A DNA stretch of 64,000 nucleotides from Diploscapter coronatus. Taxonomy: Eukaryota > Nematoda > Chromadorea > Rhabditida > Rhabditidae. Below, in pieces: positions 37,601 to 47,525 of the stretch. Both the position numbers and the translations under genes were made by a program. The number at the start of each line of letters is the position of its first letter. Position 1 is the first letter of the stretch. Under the pieces are notes generated by a model that was given only the letters and a program-made list of their open reading frames with translations, was not told the DNA's origin and did no database searches. The stretch is taken from the NCBI GenBank assembly GCA_964036155.1, contig OZ038423.1, positions 74,105,249-74,169,248 on the forward strand, in the 5' to 3' direction.

Positions 37601-40600
37601 ATTTTGAAAAAATGACGAAAACTTTTGATTACTTTGATTGTCGAGAAGCGGAAAAGCAATTAGAGAACGATGGAAAACGAAATTTTATGGCAGGATTTTG
37701 GGAGTTTTCAGTGAAAATTTTGAAAAGTTGACATCTTTACGAGTTTACTAGAAGGATGAAGAAATAGATGATTTTTTGCGGAACAAAAATCGACGGTTAT
37801 TTTCGATCGAGCAAAACCTTGGCTTAGTTGGGAGAACTAGTTGGATTTGAGGAAAAGTTGAATAAGGAATGAGGAAAAGAAGGGAAGAAATGAGAGGGAA
37901 GGAGGAAAGGAGCGGATCAAAATTGAATGAAGAACGGTTGACGTCTGGAATAGGTTGAAAACATTCAATTTCACGATAATGCGAGGTTAGGTGGCTAGAA
38001 AAGGGTTCAAAATATTTTTCTTTGGGGATAAATATCTTCGGAAGAAGAAAAGTCTACAAGAGGTTCAGGAAAATCGTTTCATCTCATGATTTTGAGTTGC
38101 CAAACAAACATTTTGGAGTATTTTTGCGAGAAATGTTATTTCGAAAGGAGAGGAATAACAGTAGCACGCGTTTTAAAATAGAGACCTGAAAAACGGTCGT
38201 CGACTATTTTTTGCAGGAAAATTACCCGTCGTGTTTGCATAGGCTGGATGGTTTTTCATAGGACCGAGAGGCTAATCGCCAGTCTGCTTGAAACACTGAA
38301 ACAGCGGGGCAAAATACGTAAATTTCGATGGAATTTCAAAGAAATCGAGGAAAAAGTCTTGATTTCCAAGGAAAAGACTAGATCGAAGGACGAGTGGAAA
38401 TATGCGAAATTTATGGGCAGATTTTCAGGATAAACGAAATCTTCATTGTTGAAGATATATTTCGTGAAAATTAGATCAAATCGAAAACTTGTAGCTGAGG
38501 ATTGAACATTTTTGAAACATAGTTGAAACAGTGGGATGTAGAGAATGAAGAACAATTTCCAGAGTGCGAGCATAGATATGAAATTTCCAGTCAATATTTG
38601 AGAAGATTGTATGCTGGAGTAGGCATATATTTGAAGCATATTTATTGCGGTTAAGCGAAATATTTACTGATTTCCTGTTATGTTTCATATTTAAAACTTC
38701 GTTGATCCCAAAGCGTCCACCACATTACGCCGAATCAGTTAGAAAGATTTAGCTTTCTTGAAACATAGCAAATACGGCTAACGTCTTCCCTAGCCAAACA
38801 CTAGAGAGTAATCTATCAAAAATCTTTTATAGCGAAAGTGTTATGTTATTGTATTTTTGATCTCCATTTTCCTACTTTCCATACCCAACAATTGGCATAA
38901 CGAGTTATCTGCCTTAGCAAACCGTTCCTATTGTGGATGCATACTTGGATACTTGACAAAAATGAGTACGGAGAAAATGGTTTCTAGAACGGTATGGGAA
39001 CAATTAGAGATTTTTGGTAGACTAAAAATGAACGTCTAAAAGTAATTGAAAAGAAATGTCAAATTCTATTTTACCAACTATAAATCCGATGGGTCTCCAC
39101 TACGCGAAGATCTGAATTAAATGGCGAGTGTTCGGTAATTGCATGAAAGGAAATACTGCGCAATTGCGGAAGGAAGAATGTCGGTACGGCGCCAAGTAGC
39201 GCCTTAATATAAAGGAAGGAAATGGTTAACTGGACTAGAGGCCTAGAGGTCTGGGGAGATTGCCCTATTTGGACGAGGCAAAGTCGTGGATTCGAGGAGA
39301 GCGGCAGGGCGCCTAGCGGACAGCGAAATCGCCGGAGGCATCTGAATAAGCCCAAAGCGATCCTCGCGCACCACGCTGCTTCTTCCCTTTCTTCTTCTTG
39401 TTTTCCTTAGTTAGATAAACGAGGGAAGATCTTAGAACGAACGAATCGGAGAGATGAAAAGACGCAGAAATTCAGAGGAATTCAAAAGAATTAACATTAC
39501 ATTAATGCAATGCAGAAGCCAACAACAACTTTTATCATGAAGACCAAGGAGAATCGAAAGTTTTGATAAAACCTTGGACAAATCTACCTTGCCGCATAAC
39601 TTTCCAAGCGATTCAAGGAATGGGTTGAAAGTTGTATCAAGAACTAATCTAACCCTATCTTTTGTTATTGGATGACTATTTTTAGTCTTTAGATAAAATT
39701 GCTTTTCTAAAAGAAATATTTGAACTTCAGATTCGTGGAAATGATGTCTGCCACGACTCCAGTCGAATACGTAAAATTGATTCTGGCCTGTTTGGACTAT
39801 TCCATCGATGACCTCAACAGGATCATTCTCACCAAGGCGCTCACTTCAACTAAACCGGTAAGTTATTTTTTTCGTTATATTTTTATTTTTTCCATGAAAT
39901 ACAAAATACCGCCTTTCTGTATGTTTCAAGATAAATACTAATTTATAATACATATCACAGCTTGTTACAACCCCATACCAGTGAAGTTTATCACCCAAAA
40001 CAATAATCAAAAGCTCTAAGATATCGTAGATTTCAAAAGAGGCGCAAGCTTGCATGACTCTAGTAATTTTGTTTCGATGGATGCTATAAATCTATCATCA
40101 AGCGATGATTAAATTCTTAACATTTAGATTTCGCGTTTCAAGAAAAACTCAATTTTCAATAGTTACAACTATTTGCTATGATTTCACCAGTCCATACTAT
40201 CCGTTGAAAAGATAGTAACTTTTCAAAAATGCTGTATATTTGAATAGACGTGTAAATTTGCACCTATTTCCTCCATTTGATACAACGCCCAGGCAATAAA
40301 ATTCGAAGAAGCGTTATCATTTTTCAATTTTGAGGACTCCCGTCGTTGGGCGACTCGCTTCCTCGGACTTCTTTGTCACATTCGGCCTGTCGATTTCCAC
40401 AAATGGGGCATTCAGTTACTGCTGAGGCAACTTGCTGATGAAAGCGTCAAGGTGAAAATTATGCTTTTGAAAATCTTGCAAATTTTACAAATTTTCTCGT
40501 TTCTTTTTGACAAGAACTCGATTTCCAGGTTGTAAGACATGCGATGCGCCTTCTTCATATTTGGTTACCGGTAAGTTCGAAAATGATTCTCCTCGACGTT

Positions 40601-43600
40601 TATTTTGTTACAAAATGCTATTTAAAAACCGCACATCATCAAGACGGACAAAGGAAGAATTTGCTAGGGGAGGATAGGATAGTCATTTGTTCTGATGATA
40701 TTTCTGCATGTGTGTCTCGATGCCTTGCGGTCTCCAGATTGACTTTACGGAAATATTCATTTCAGATGTATCCCGATTGCTGTCAAATCATGGCGCCACT
40801 ACCTGTAGGAGCTTTCGGAGATGCAGGAATTTTCCTGAAAACTCACGCTTATTCCGATGAGAGAATTGTGCTTGCAGATGTTGAGGGAGTCAGGAGCCAA
40901 GTCAGATTCTGGATGGAGGTGACTTTTCGACTTTTTTATGAAGAAGTTTGAAATTGTGATCAGTTTAAAATCCTCGTGTGCATTTTAGTAAGAAAGCGAT
41001 GCTACCTAGCAATGAGAATTATACGGTATTGTCAATGACCGAGAACTTGAGACAGAATAAATAGTGCACAAATTCGAATAGGCAAAGTGGGCATTTACGA
41101 ATAGTCGTCTAACTTTTTTCTGGATATGATGTAATAGCGTAAAGTCTGCTGTGAACAAAAGGATAATTACCGCACATAAAAAATGCGCAATTTACTCCGT
41201 CTCAAGTATCGGTCATTTACAATTAGTAATGTAAGGTTACGGCTTTTAATCATATAATTTATAACGGTTAGCTTAGCAAGGAAGTAATTGTATTCGAAAA
41301 CTTTTCCTGATAATTATGATTGTTTTGAAAGGTATTTTTGACTTTCTAGGAATTGAACACTCGTTATCTGCAATCGATCGATGAGGACATGCGAGTCGCC
41401 CTGCTGGCCGTGAGACGATCAATGGATGGAGGATATTCCAGGAGTAGCGGCGAAAAGTTTGCCATTTTTATGCCTTGCCTATTTTGTTCCAAAAATTTAA
41501 ATGATCAAATATAACGCTAATTATTTTCATTTAGAAAATTTGAGAAGCGCATTCAATTTAAGATTTTTTAAAGCATTTCCCATGTTTAAATTTCAAATAA
41601 TTGTTTTTAAAAAAGTGTCCAAATTTATCAATTAAAAAATTATTTAGAAGACATGAAATATTCTTTAGATAATAATATCATCGCCCCACTAGTTTGTTGC
41701 TTTTTGAGATGATCTTGAAACTCACATAAAATGTTCAGATCTGATCGTCTTACCCTTCGCTTACCGATTCATTTATTCGCAGCTCTGTCGAAGCATCCAG
41801 CAGGAAGGGAGATTTTAATGGTAAATTCTTTGAAAATAAAAAAAAACAATTTTCCTTTCAATTTCAGGAGGAAAACGTCTCCGAGCAATTGGTCGACCAC
41901 CTTTCGATGTCGGAAATCGACTCCTCGAAGGTCAAATCTGCTCTGCTGGCTTTGGCGAATTTGGGAACTGTCGATGAAGGTAATTTTTTCAAACGACAAT
42001 TTCAACTTTTAATTTCACTAATTCTAATAACTATCGAAACATAGAAAGAAACTTGCATTGCATTTTTCGACAATTTGGACTTGTCGTGACTTAGCGAAAT
42101 GGTGTGCAAAGTGAAAGAGGTTACCATCCACTTCTAGCTATACATCCTGTTTAGTCTTTCGCGATGTTCTCTAAATCCAAATAGCTCATTTTCCATTCAA
42201 AATAATAAATCAAAACTCTGAGGAAAAAGAGAAAAATGAATTTCAGGATTCGAGATGCTTCTGTCAGAAGACATCGTCGTTCAAATCGTCCGATTGGCGG
42301 AAGAATCGAAAATCCTCAGCATCAAAGGAGTCGCTTTCTGGGCCATCAACATTTTGTCGTACTCTGAAAAAGGTAACTTCATGTTTTTTGTTGAATTTCT
42401 GGAGAAACTTTCTGTTTCAGGAGCAACAGCCCTCGCTTCACTCGGCTGGGAGAGTAACAAATTCAGACGAATCGTTGAAAAGGCGGAAACCAAAGCGATC
42501 TCCGAGGATAGTACACCGGTCAGGAAATCAACTGTCATCCCAGAGGCAGGCAATTTGTTTTCTCTCAAATATTGCCTTCAATCTAGGATGCTATCTCATT
42601 GTCCGACGTCTTTTCTTGTATCGTTTTTCTTGATAAAATCCTGAAACGCATAGCACATACTAGCATCTTTCTTTTTAAATAGAGTACAAACTCACAAGTA
42701 CTTTTAAGACTAACGATATTTAACCATTTTGAAGCATATAATTTTGGAGGAAATAAATGAGTAGTTTCCTTGCAGATAGCCATCGACGGCCTGTACCCTC
42801 GTCCACGTTCCCGAACTCAACGAGTCGAGTCGACGGCTGGCAGAAATCGAGGCAGATCCTGCAGTGCCCTCGCACACATCTACAACATCGAAAATGCTGC
42901 AAGAATTGAAGATCGACCGTATTTTCCGGGCAAGTTGAGGAGGACTAGGAGCGATATTTCGGATAGTATCAGATTGACGACGGACACGGAGAGGTGAGCG
43001 AGATAGCAGTAATTGAGAAATAGCTATGAAAATTCTTCCTCGATTTTTAATAGGCAGATCTGGCAAAGGGCTTAACCCAGACCCTCGGTATCTCGGTATG
43101 TACCCCCTTTAAGCCAAAATAAGCCACCAAACCCGTGTTGCGTATTTCATCACACATCAATCTTCTATAGGAAATTTGGTTTTCGTATCCTGCCCACTAT
43201 GACTTTCCGTTTTGGCTAAAAGCCTGTCTAAATCTGTTCGTTGGAAGCTCGATCGAATTTTTGTGACGTTTCAGATAGAGTAATTCTTTCCAAATTAAAC
43301 CAATTCGACTTTAGGGAATTAGAACCGCTGGTTCGGCGTCAGACTTACGAGTCGGGCAGTGGACTGGAATCGACAGTAATGGATGAATCATGCTCTGGAC
43401 CGGGCACAGGAACTGTGGGGACTATTGGATGTAAGTTTCGAAAAGATGGCATAATTAGAAATCAAACTTCCTATCATTTTGAGCTCAAATCGTTGAATTA
43501 TTCATTGAATGTCCCAATTGTTTTGTTCTTTTCCGAAATCCTCCAATTTCAGCTCGTCGACGTGCCACAACTCTGGGTTCTGGAGGCGCCGGAGACGACT

Positions 43601-45657
43601 TGGAAACGAGAACGAGATCATCGACTCTAGCAAGGGCACTCAGGGATGGATTGACTGTCACAAAGGAGCAACTTTTAAGCGAAGCCGAGGTAAGTTATTT
43701 CTAGCTTTTATAAAACGACTTTATGTAAACTGTTTCAAATGTGATATCGAGATATCGGATTCTTGAGTCTCATGAAGAGAACCTTATCTGAGGAAAGATT
43801 TTGAATGTGATTTGATTAGATTTCAAAATGATGGCTTATAAAATTCTGAGATGTTTGAACCATACGATGCGTTTTGCTGTTGAATAATCGTCTTCTAAGG
43901 GCGCGTACAGAGTCGGCTCGTGCTCATATGAGCCGAAAAAATAACACGCGAAAGTGAGAGACGAAAAGAGGCATGTCTTTTCGTCTCTCAATTTCACATA
44001 CTATTTTTTCCTGCTCATTTGAGCCGAGCCGACTCTGTACGCGCCCTAAATTTTCTTTCAGCGAGTCGACATGGTTTGCAACACGCATTTCGCAAGTAAG
44101 GCAAGGGAAAAACATCGACTTCGACCGCTGATCACGAAGCCCTTCGTGCAAATCAACAGAAACATCGGAGATGTTATTCGATACAACTATCTCACCAAAG
44201 AGGAGGTCAGTCTTGGATTTATTTTGTCGCCGCTCCGCAAAATATTGAAAATCTGCAGAATGATAGCATTCTAACTGGGAATGAGAAGGAGTTCCGGTCT
44301 CGAAAATCTTAGGAAGTTGATTCCGACTCCGACTTGTTGAAATACAATTCCATCTCACTTCTGATTCTAACGATTTCCGAATCTAACATAAAACGGATCA
44401 ATGATAACTTTAAAAGTGACTCGAAATTACCAAATAAGTTTCAAAATTTACATAAAATATGATCATTTCATCTTACCCATCGAACGGCTCCTCAAGAGAA
44501 AGTTTGACAACTTCAGATCTACAACATCGCTGAATTTCGTCGGATTTTATTCGGCGATTTTTCGTTGGCCGATGAGTTGCGTCGGTTTTCGGTAATGGAA
44601 GATGACGATAATGTTTCGGGAGTTTGGAAGGGAAATGCCATCGCCTTGCCTGCAGAACTCGACATTTTATGCTCGGTAAGATATTTTCATCAAATTTTGA
44701 AAGGAGTGATTTTTCAGAACGTTTTCCCAATAAAACCAAAACTAACCGGTTTGTTTGGTGAAGAAATCGAGGAGAATACGGTAGATGACAGAGGCGCCAA
44801 AAGTGGGCATTCCCGCAGTCAACGAAGTGAACCAATTACGCCACATTCTGCTTACAGGTTAATAAGATTTTTTCATTAATTTTATGGCCACACAGATAAA
44901 GATATTCACAATTTTCTTATAAACAAATTTCCTGAAGCCCTGAAACTTATCTGAAAAGTGTATCCTTCTAATGTCGAATATATTCACAACGAGAAGGACA
45001 TAGTTACAGTACAATGCCGATCATCCTAGTATCTTCATAAGTAAACTTTTGGAAATGTATATTTTGCATTTTCAGATGTTTCTATTGTTCGAGCGAAAAA
45101 CCACAACCGTTTGAATTGCCGCAGGGCATCGACGCAGCTGCGTTGAGAAGAGAGGTTCTGGGAGAAGTCGATATGCTGGAGGTCAAGGAAATCCAACCCG
45201 AGAGGAAGTTGTTGAGGTAAACTTTATAATTAACCCGCATATTTTTGATATTATTATTTTTGTAAGTTTCAATGATTATTATGGGAGATCTCACCTGGGT
45301 CAATTGATTCTCTTGAGATTTGGCCTATTTTTAATCATTTCTGAAACATAGACTGAACATTTCTCCAAAAATGAAACTATATTTTAAAACAAAATCTTCT
45401 AAAAATATTCCGTCATATATTTGGTGAGTTTGACGAATATTTTAAAGTTGAAAGTTTCCCACCAATTTGCTTACTTATTACTGGCTAAATATTTTAAATG
45501 AAAATTGTACTTATTAAGTCTTCGCATGGAGCATCCATGGCTGTTCGAGTGGCCGTGTCTCTACGCGGACGTTCTGGAATTGCTGGATGAATATCGATTT
45601 CGAGCTCGATCCAGGGCCTTTCTACAGGAGATTTTCTACAATGCGCTATTACTGTAA
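22671..45657 (+). CDS. rict-1: Rictor, TOR complex 2 subunit
   Basis: Defining scaffold of TORC2, which phosphorylates SGK/AKT-type kinases. About 35 exons (roughly 1,510 codons) run from ATG 22671 (exon 22671-22806, then 22975-23170, 23400-23531, 23801-23935 ...) to 45519-45657 (TAA). N-terminal armadillo-like repeats are read from exons to 28286 (AIDLRLGNTAERIEAFRL, SFLCILRSWSGL). The block ETGILQV|FVEMMSATTPVEY, then LDYSIDDLNRIILTKAL, aligns directly with human RICTOR (LDYSRDGLARVILSKIL) across intron 28287-39730. Further landmarks: WGIQLLLRQL, LRLPIHLFAALSKHPAG, ALLALANLGTVDEG, ESKILSIKGVAFWAINIL; a basic Ser-rich middle; CFYCSSEKPQPFELP (human CLYC); and the end RSRAFLQEIFYNALLL. Intron 42546-42775 appears to use a GC donor. 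Two acceptors (27580, 28146) read TTTTTGAG. The listed exons sum 1 base short of a whole number of codons, so one boundary is off. Confidence 0.93.
25510..25518 (-). promoter_or_regulatory. piRNA-type motif (10)
   Basis: Rictor intron 25423-25595, antisense. Confidence 0.45.
27481..27489 (+). promoter_or_regulatory. piRNA-type motif (11)
   Basis: Rictor intron 27229-27580, sense. Confidence 0.45.
28406..28474. repeat. Short direct repeat CCTAGGCTAGG
   Basis: CCTAGGCTAGGCTAAA near 28407 recurs as CCTAGGCTAGGTTAAA near 28460. It resembles, but is not, the nematode telomere unit TTAGGC. Confidence 0.45.
28680..33137 (-). CDS. Secreted Q/P/Y-rich protein with C-terminal DB module (nested in Rictor intron)
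   Basis: Fifteen exons (33036-33137, 32609-32698, 32374-32496, 32215-32331, 31934-32020, 31700-31891, 31300-31434, 30928-31008, 30418-30484, 30241-30362, 29922-30008, 29773-29874, 29259-29387, 29035-29155, 28680-28813) sum to 1689 bases, 562 residues. Residues 1-19 are a signal peptide (MKIRVILLSVATFLIASAA), followed by a Cys cluster (CVRAKCVHC, CPLACSSC). A long prion-like stretch rich in Gln, Pro, Tyr and Asn follows (Q10-type run near 31840). The last 125 residues form the nematode DB module: CCARLGEGCASLCNYD, TGRCPVSKVADVMVC, CCEAYGV, CKPYCNP, and a last Cys in IQNCFY. The ATG is one base after a TTTTTTCAG acceptor. Two introns look like GC-AG. It may correspond to C. elegans pqn-32 (F29C12.1, recalled as near rict-1, F29C12.3). 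The function is unknown; an extracellular matrix or secreted role is inferred. Confidence 0.85.
29733..29741 (-). promoter_or_regulatory. piRNA-type motif (12)
   Basis: Intron 29388-29772 of the nested DB-module gene. Confidence 0.45.
30576..30584 (-). promoter_or_regulatory. piRNA-type motif (13)
   Basis: Intron 30485-30927 of the nested gene. Confidence 0.45.
33249..33257 (-). promoter_or_regulatory. piRNA-type motif (14)
   Basis: About 110 bases upstream of the nested gene's ATG. Confidence 0.4.
34945..34953 (+). promoter_or_regulatory. piRNA-type motif (15)
   Basis: Large Rictor intron. Confidence 0.45.
38513..38521 (-). promoter_or_regulatory. piRNA-type motif (16)
   Basis: Large Rictor intron, first of three within 260 bases. 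Confidence 0.45.
38679..38687 (+). promoter_or_regulatory. piRNA-type motif (17)
   Basis: Large Rictor intron, second of three, opposite strand. Confidence 0.45.
38759..38767 (-). promoter_or_regulatory. piRNA-type motif (18)
   Basis: Large Rictor intron, third of three. Confidence 0.45.
39920..39928 (+). promoter_or_regulatory. piRNA-type motif (19)
   Basis: Rictor intron 39858-40292. Confidence 0.45.
41026..41230. repeat. Foldback element in Rictor intron
   Basis: The left arm contains TCAATGACCGAGAACTTGAG; the reversed right arm reads TAAATGACCGATACTTGAG. Arms are about 45 bases, imperfect, separated by about 105 bases. Confidence 0.6.
43898..44047. repeat. Near-perfect 150-bp palindromic MITE next to a Rictor splice acceptor
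   Basis: The ends AGGGCGCGTACAGAGTCGGC and its exact complement are identical for 23 bases. The whole element folds on itself with arms of about 74 bases and a few mismatches (for example GTGAGAGACGAAAAGA paired with TCTTTTCGTCTCTCA). The element ends 14 bases before exon 44062, so it abuts the acceptor AATTTTCTTTCAG. TA lies on both sides if the terminal base is shared. Confidence 0.85.
45342..45350 (-). promoter_or_regulatory. piRNA-type motif (20)
   Basis: Rictor intron 45217-45518. Confidence 0.45.
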
Positions 45658-46139
45658 TTTTGGCACGCTTTCTTCGATATTATGACTTTACATTTTGGGA
45701 AGTTTCTCTATTTTTTTTTCAAATATTATCCATTTCAATTTTTGAAGCTTGTAATATTGCTCTATATGATTGTGCCATATCGTTCGTGTGTAGCTTTATG
45801 AAGCCATTCTTAACATTCCGAAGATGTGATTATTCTCATCAGTGATATTGAGTTCTTTCTGTATGTAAAAATGATATTTTACTCTTTAAAGTTAGCAATT
45901 TGCTCAACAAAATTGAGGTCTTTACTCAATGTATTTGGGTTATCACATTTCTTAGTTACACTTTTTCTTTAATTTTTCGCGATTGCTGCCATAACTTCTC
46001 CGTCGGGCAAAATTCCAGGAATAAATGAGAATAAATCGTATATAGTATTAGATTTTTTCTTTCTGTAAATTGTAAAGAAGGTTTTATATTTTTGAATCAT
46101 ACCTCAATCATAAATGATTTGCTTATTTTTAAAACCTGT

Positions 46140-46410
46140 ACGTCAAATTTAGTGCTCAAACTTGCCACCACCATGTGCCCCAGGCCACCATCTAAAAGTG
46201 CACGAAGAACTGGTACGCGAGGGAATTCATCCAGAAGAGACTGGATGTACATTGAATATGGTTCAGTTTGACTATCCTGAAAATGATTTCAGATGTACCA
46301 GCACTAAGGGGAGAAGAAGGACCACGCCTTCGTGCTGACCACGCTTCCATCCTCTTTTCCGGAAATTCACTACGCGGTTAACGCCGAGTACAAATGCAAG
46401 CCATTTTCAC
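46140..46410 (+). pseudogene. Possible decayed coding fragment
   Basis: Protein-like stretches occur in different frames: HHLKVHEELVREGIHPEETG, then LNMVQFDYPEND; KCTKNWYAREFIQKRLDV; and KKDHAFVLTTLPSSFPEIHY, then AVNAEYKCK. Stops interrupt them and they do not join through clear splice sites. I do not recognise the family. Local GC content is above that of the flanks, as expected for former coding DNA. Confidence 0.35.
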
Positions 46411-47100
46411 TGCTCAACTAATGAATCTCATTATCTGGAATGAAGATTTTAATGAAAACTTGTGGGTCAGAAAACTTGAGGCTTTTACACACTCCTGGGT
46501 TATCTCGCATTTTCCCTCCTTTTCCTCTTCTTCCTCCCCCTCACAAGCACTTCGCTCTTACCGCTCAAGAAACGCGTCAATTTCATCGATTTTCACTCGG
46601 AGCTCCCATTTTGTTTACTTTTTTCTATTTTTCTATCGATTTTTCTACTTTTACTCAAAATTCACTAATTAACATTGTCGAAAACTTTAAACTAAACCAT
46701 GCATGAAATAAAATTTCAAAAATGAATTTCAAAGTGATATAAAATAAGCCAAAATTTGTTGATATTTTATCTTTTTCTTATTTTCTCCTAATTATGGCGA
46801 AATTGAATTTTCTTGGATGAATTGGTAACTTCTTACGAATTTTAAAGATGATTCACGGTTCAAAGATCGAATCAGGCTGAATGGTCAATGTTGTGCAATT
46901 TTCACCATTCTTGACGCCCAACTTGCAAGTAACCGTAGCTATTCTGGCTTCGCTATAAATGTTGCGAAATCTTGACCAATTTTGCTTACACATTTTTTCA
47001 AATTTTATTGACCATTTTGACTTTTCTAATTTTGAAACCCTGAATATTTTTCATTACCGTGTTTGTTCAGGTTTCTTTCGAACCAATTCAATATTGAAGT

Positions 47101-47109
47101 TGAAACATA
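47101..47109 (-). promoter_or_regulatory. piRNA-type motif (21)
   Basis: Between Rictor and the R3HDM4-like gene. Confidence 0.45.
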
Positions 47110-47525
47110 TTTTATTCTTCCAAACAAGATTTTCTCCTTCCCTGCAAAAATCTCGATCGATTCTTATCACCAATTTTCCCCTCACTTCGCTCGGCTATAT
47201 ATCTGACCGCGCCCGCAAAAATCGATAGTCGTTCATATTTGCCCCTTTTGTCTCTCGGCCTATTGGGGGCATCACGTGCTTGATTCTCACCGAATTTCGG
47301 TCCGATTTTTGCTTGATCCCATAGATCCTCAAACTTTTATTTATCTTCAGCCAAAAATTCCATGGAACTATTCTTTCTTCGCTTATATTTCCTCGAAAAT
47401 TATTCCGTTTCTCTCGTTTTTGCACAAGAAACGCAATTTTCAGAAATTCCTTGATTTTCTTGTTTCAGGCGCCAGCCTTTCCACTTTATCGGCTCAAGAA
47501 AAGCTATCTATTGAAGCTCAACAGG

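Larger units (their letters stand above)
28287..39730 (+). other. 11.4-kb Rictor intron hosting a nested gene
   Basis: Donor GTGAGTAT at 28287 after codon fragment GT; acceptor AACTTCAG ending at 39730 before ATTCGTGG. The join restores a valine codon and the reading frame inside a segment conserved to human RICTOR. Other introns of this gene are mostly 40-500 bases. It contains the antisense DB-module gene (28680-33137), a C/T-rich (minus strand) tract near 33520-33680, an 18-base A-run near 36753, and six TATGTTTCA/TGAAACATA motifs. Confidence 0.88.
33138..39730. other. 6.6 kb without a supported gene
   Basis: The distal part of the Rictor intron. Long open frames exist here (a 194-codon one at 33241-33825 on the minus strand, a Pro/Ser-rich one at 35938-36171), but none has matching splice signals or a recognisable family. 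The tract 33520-33680 is purine-rich on the plus strand, just upstream of the nested gene. The segment 39190-39330 has degenerate tRNA-like boxes (GTGGATTCGAGG). Confidence 0.5.
45658..47525. other. Intergenic region between Rictor and the R3H gene
   Basis: AT-rich, with a possible gene remnant at 46140-46410, a TGAAACATA motif at 47101 and a probable trans-splice acceptor (TTGTTTCAG) ending at 47468, 57 bases before the next ATG. Confidence 0.5.

Noticed and set aside
39190..39330. tRNA-derived SINE
   Set aside because: There is a B-box-like GTGGATTCGAGG, but no foldable cloverleaf, A tail or second copy in the window.
42414..42420. TGTTTCA next to a Rictor exon
   Set aside because: It is the splice acceptor (CTGTTTCAG) of exon 42421, so its presence is explained.
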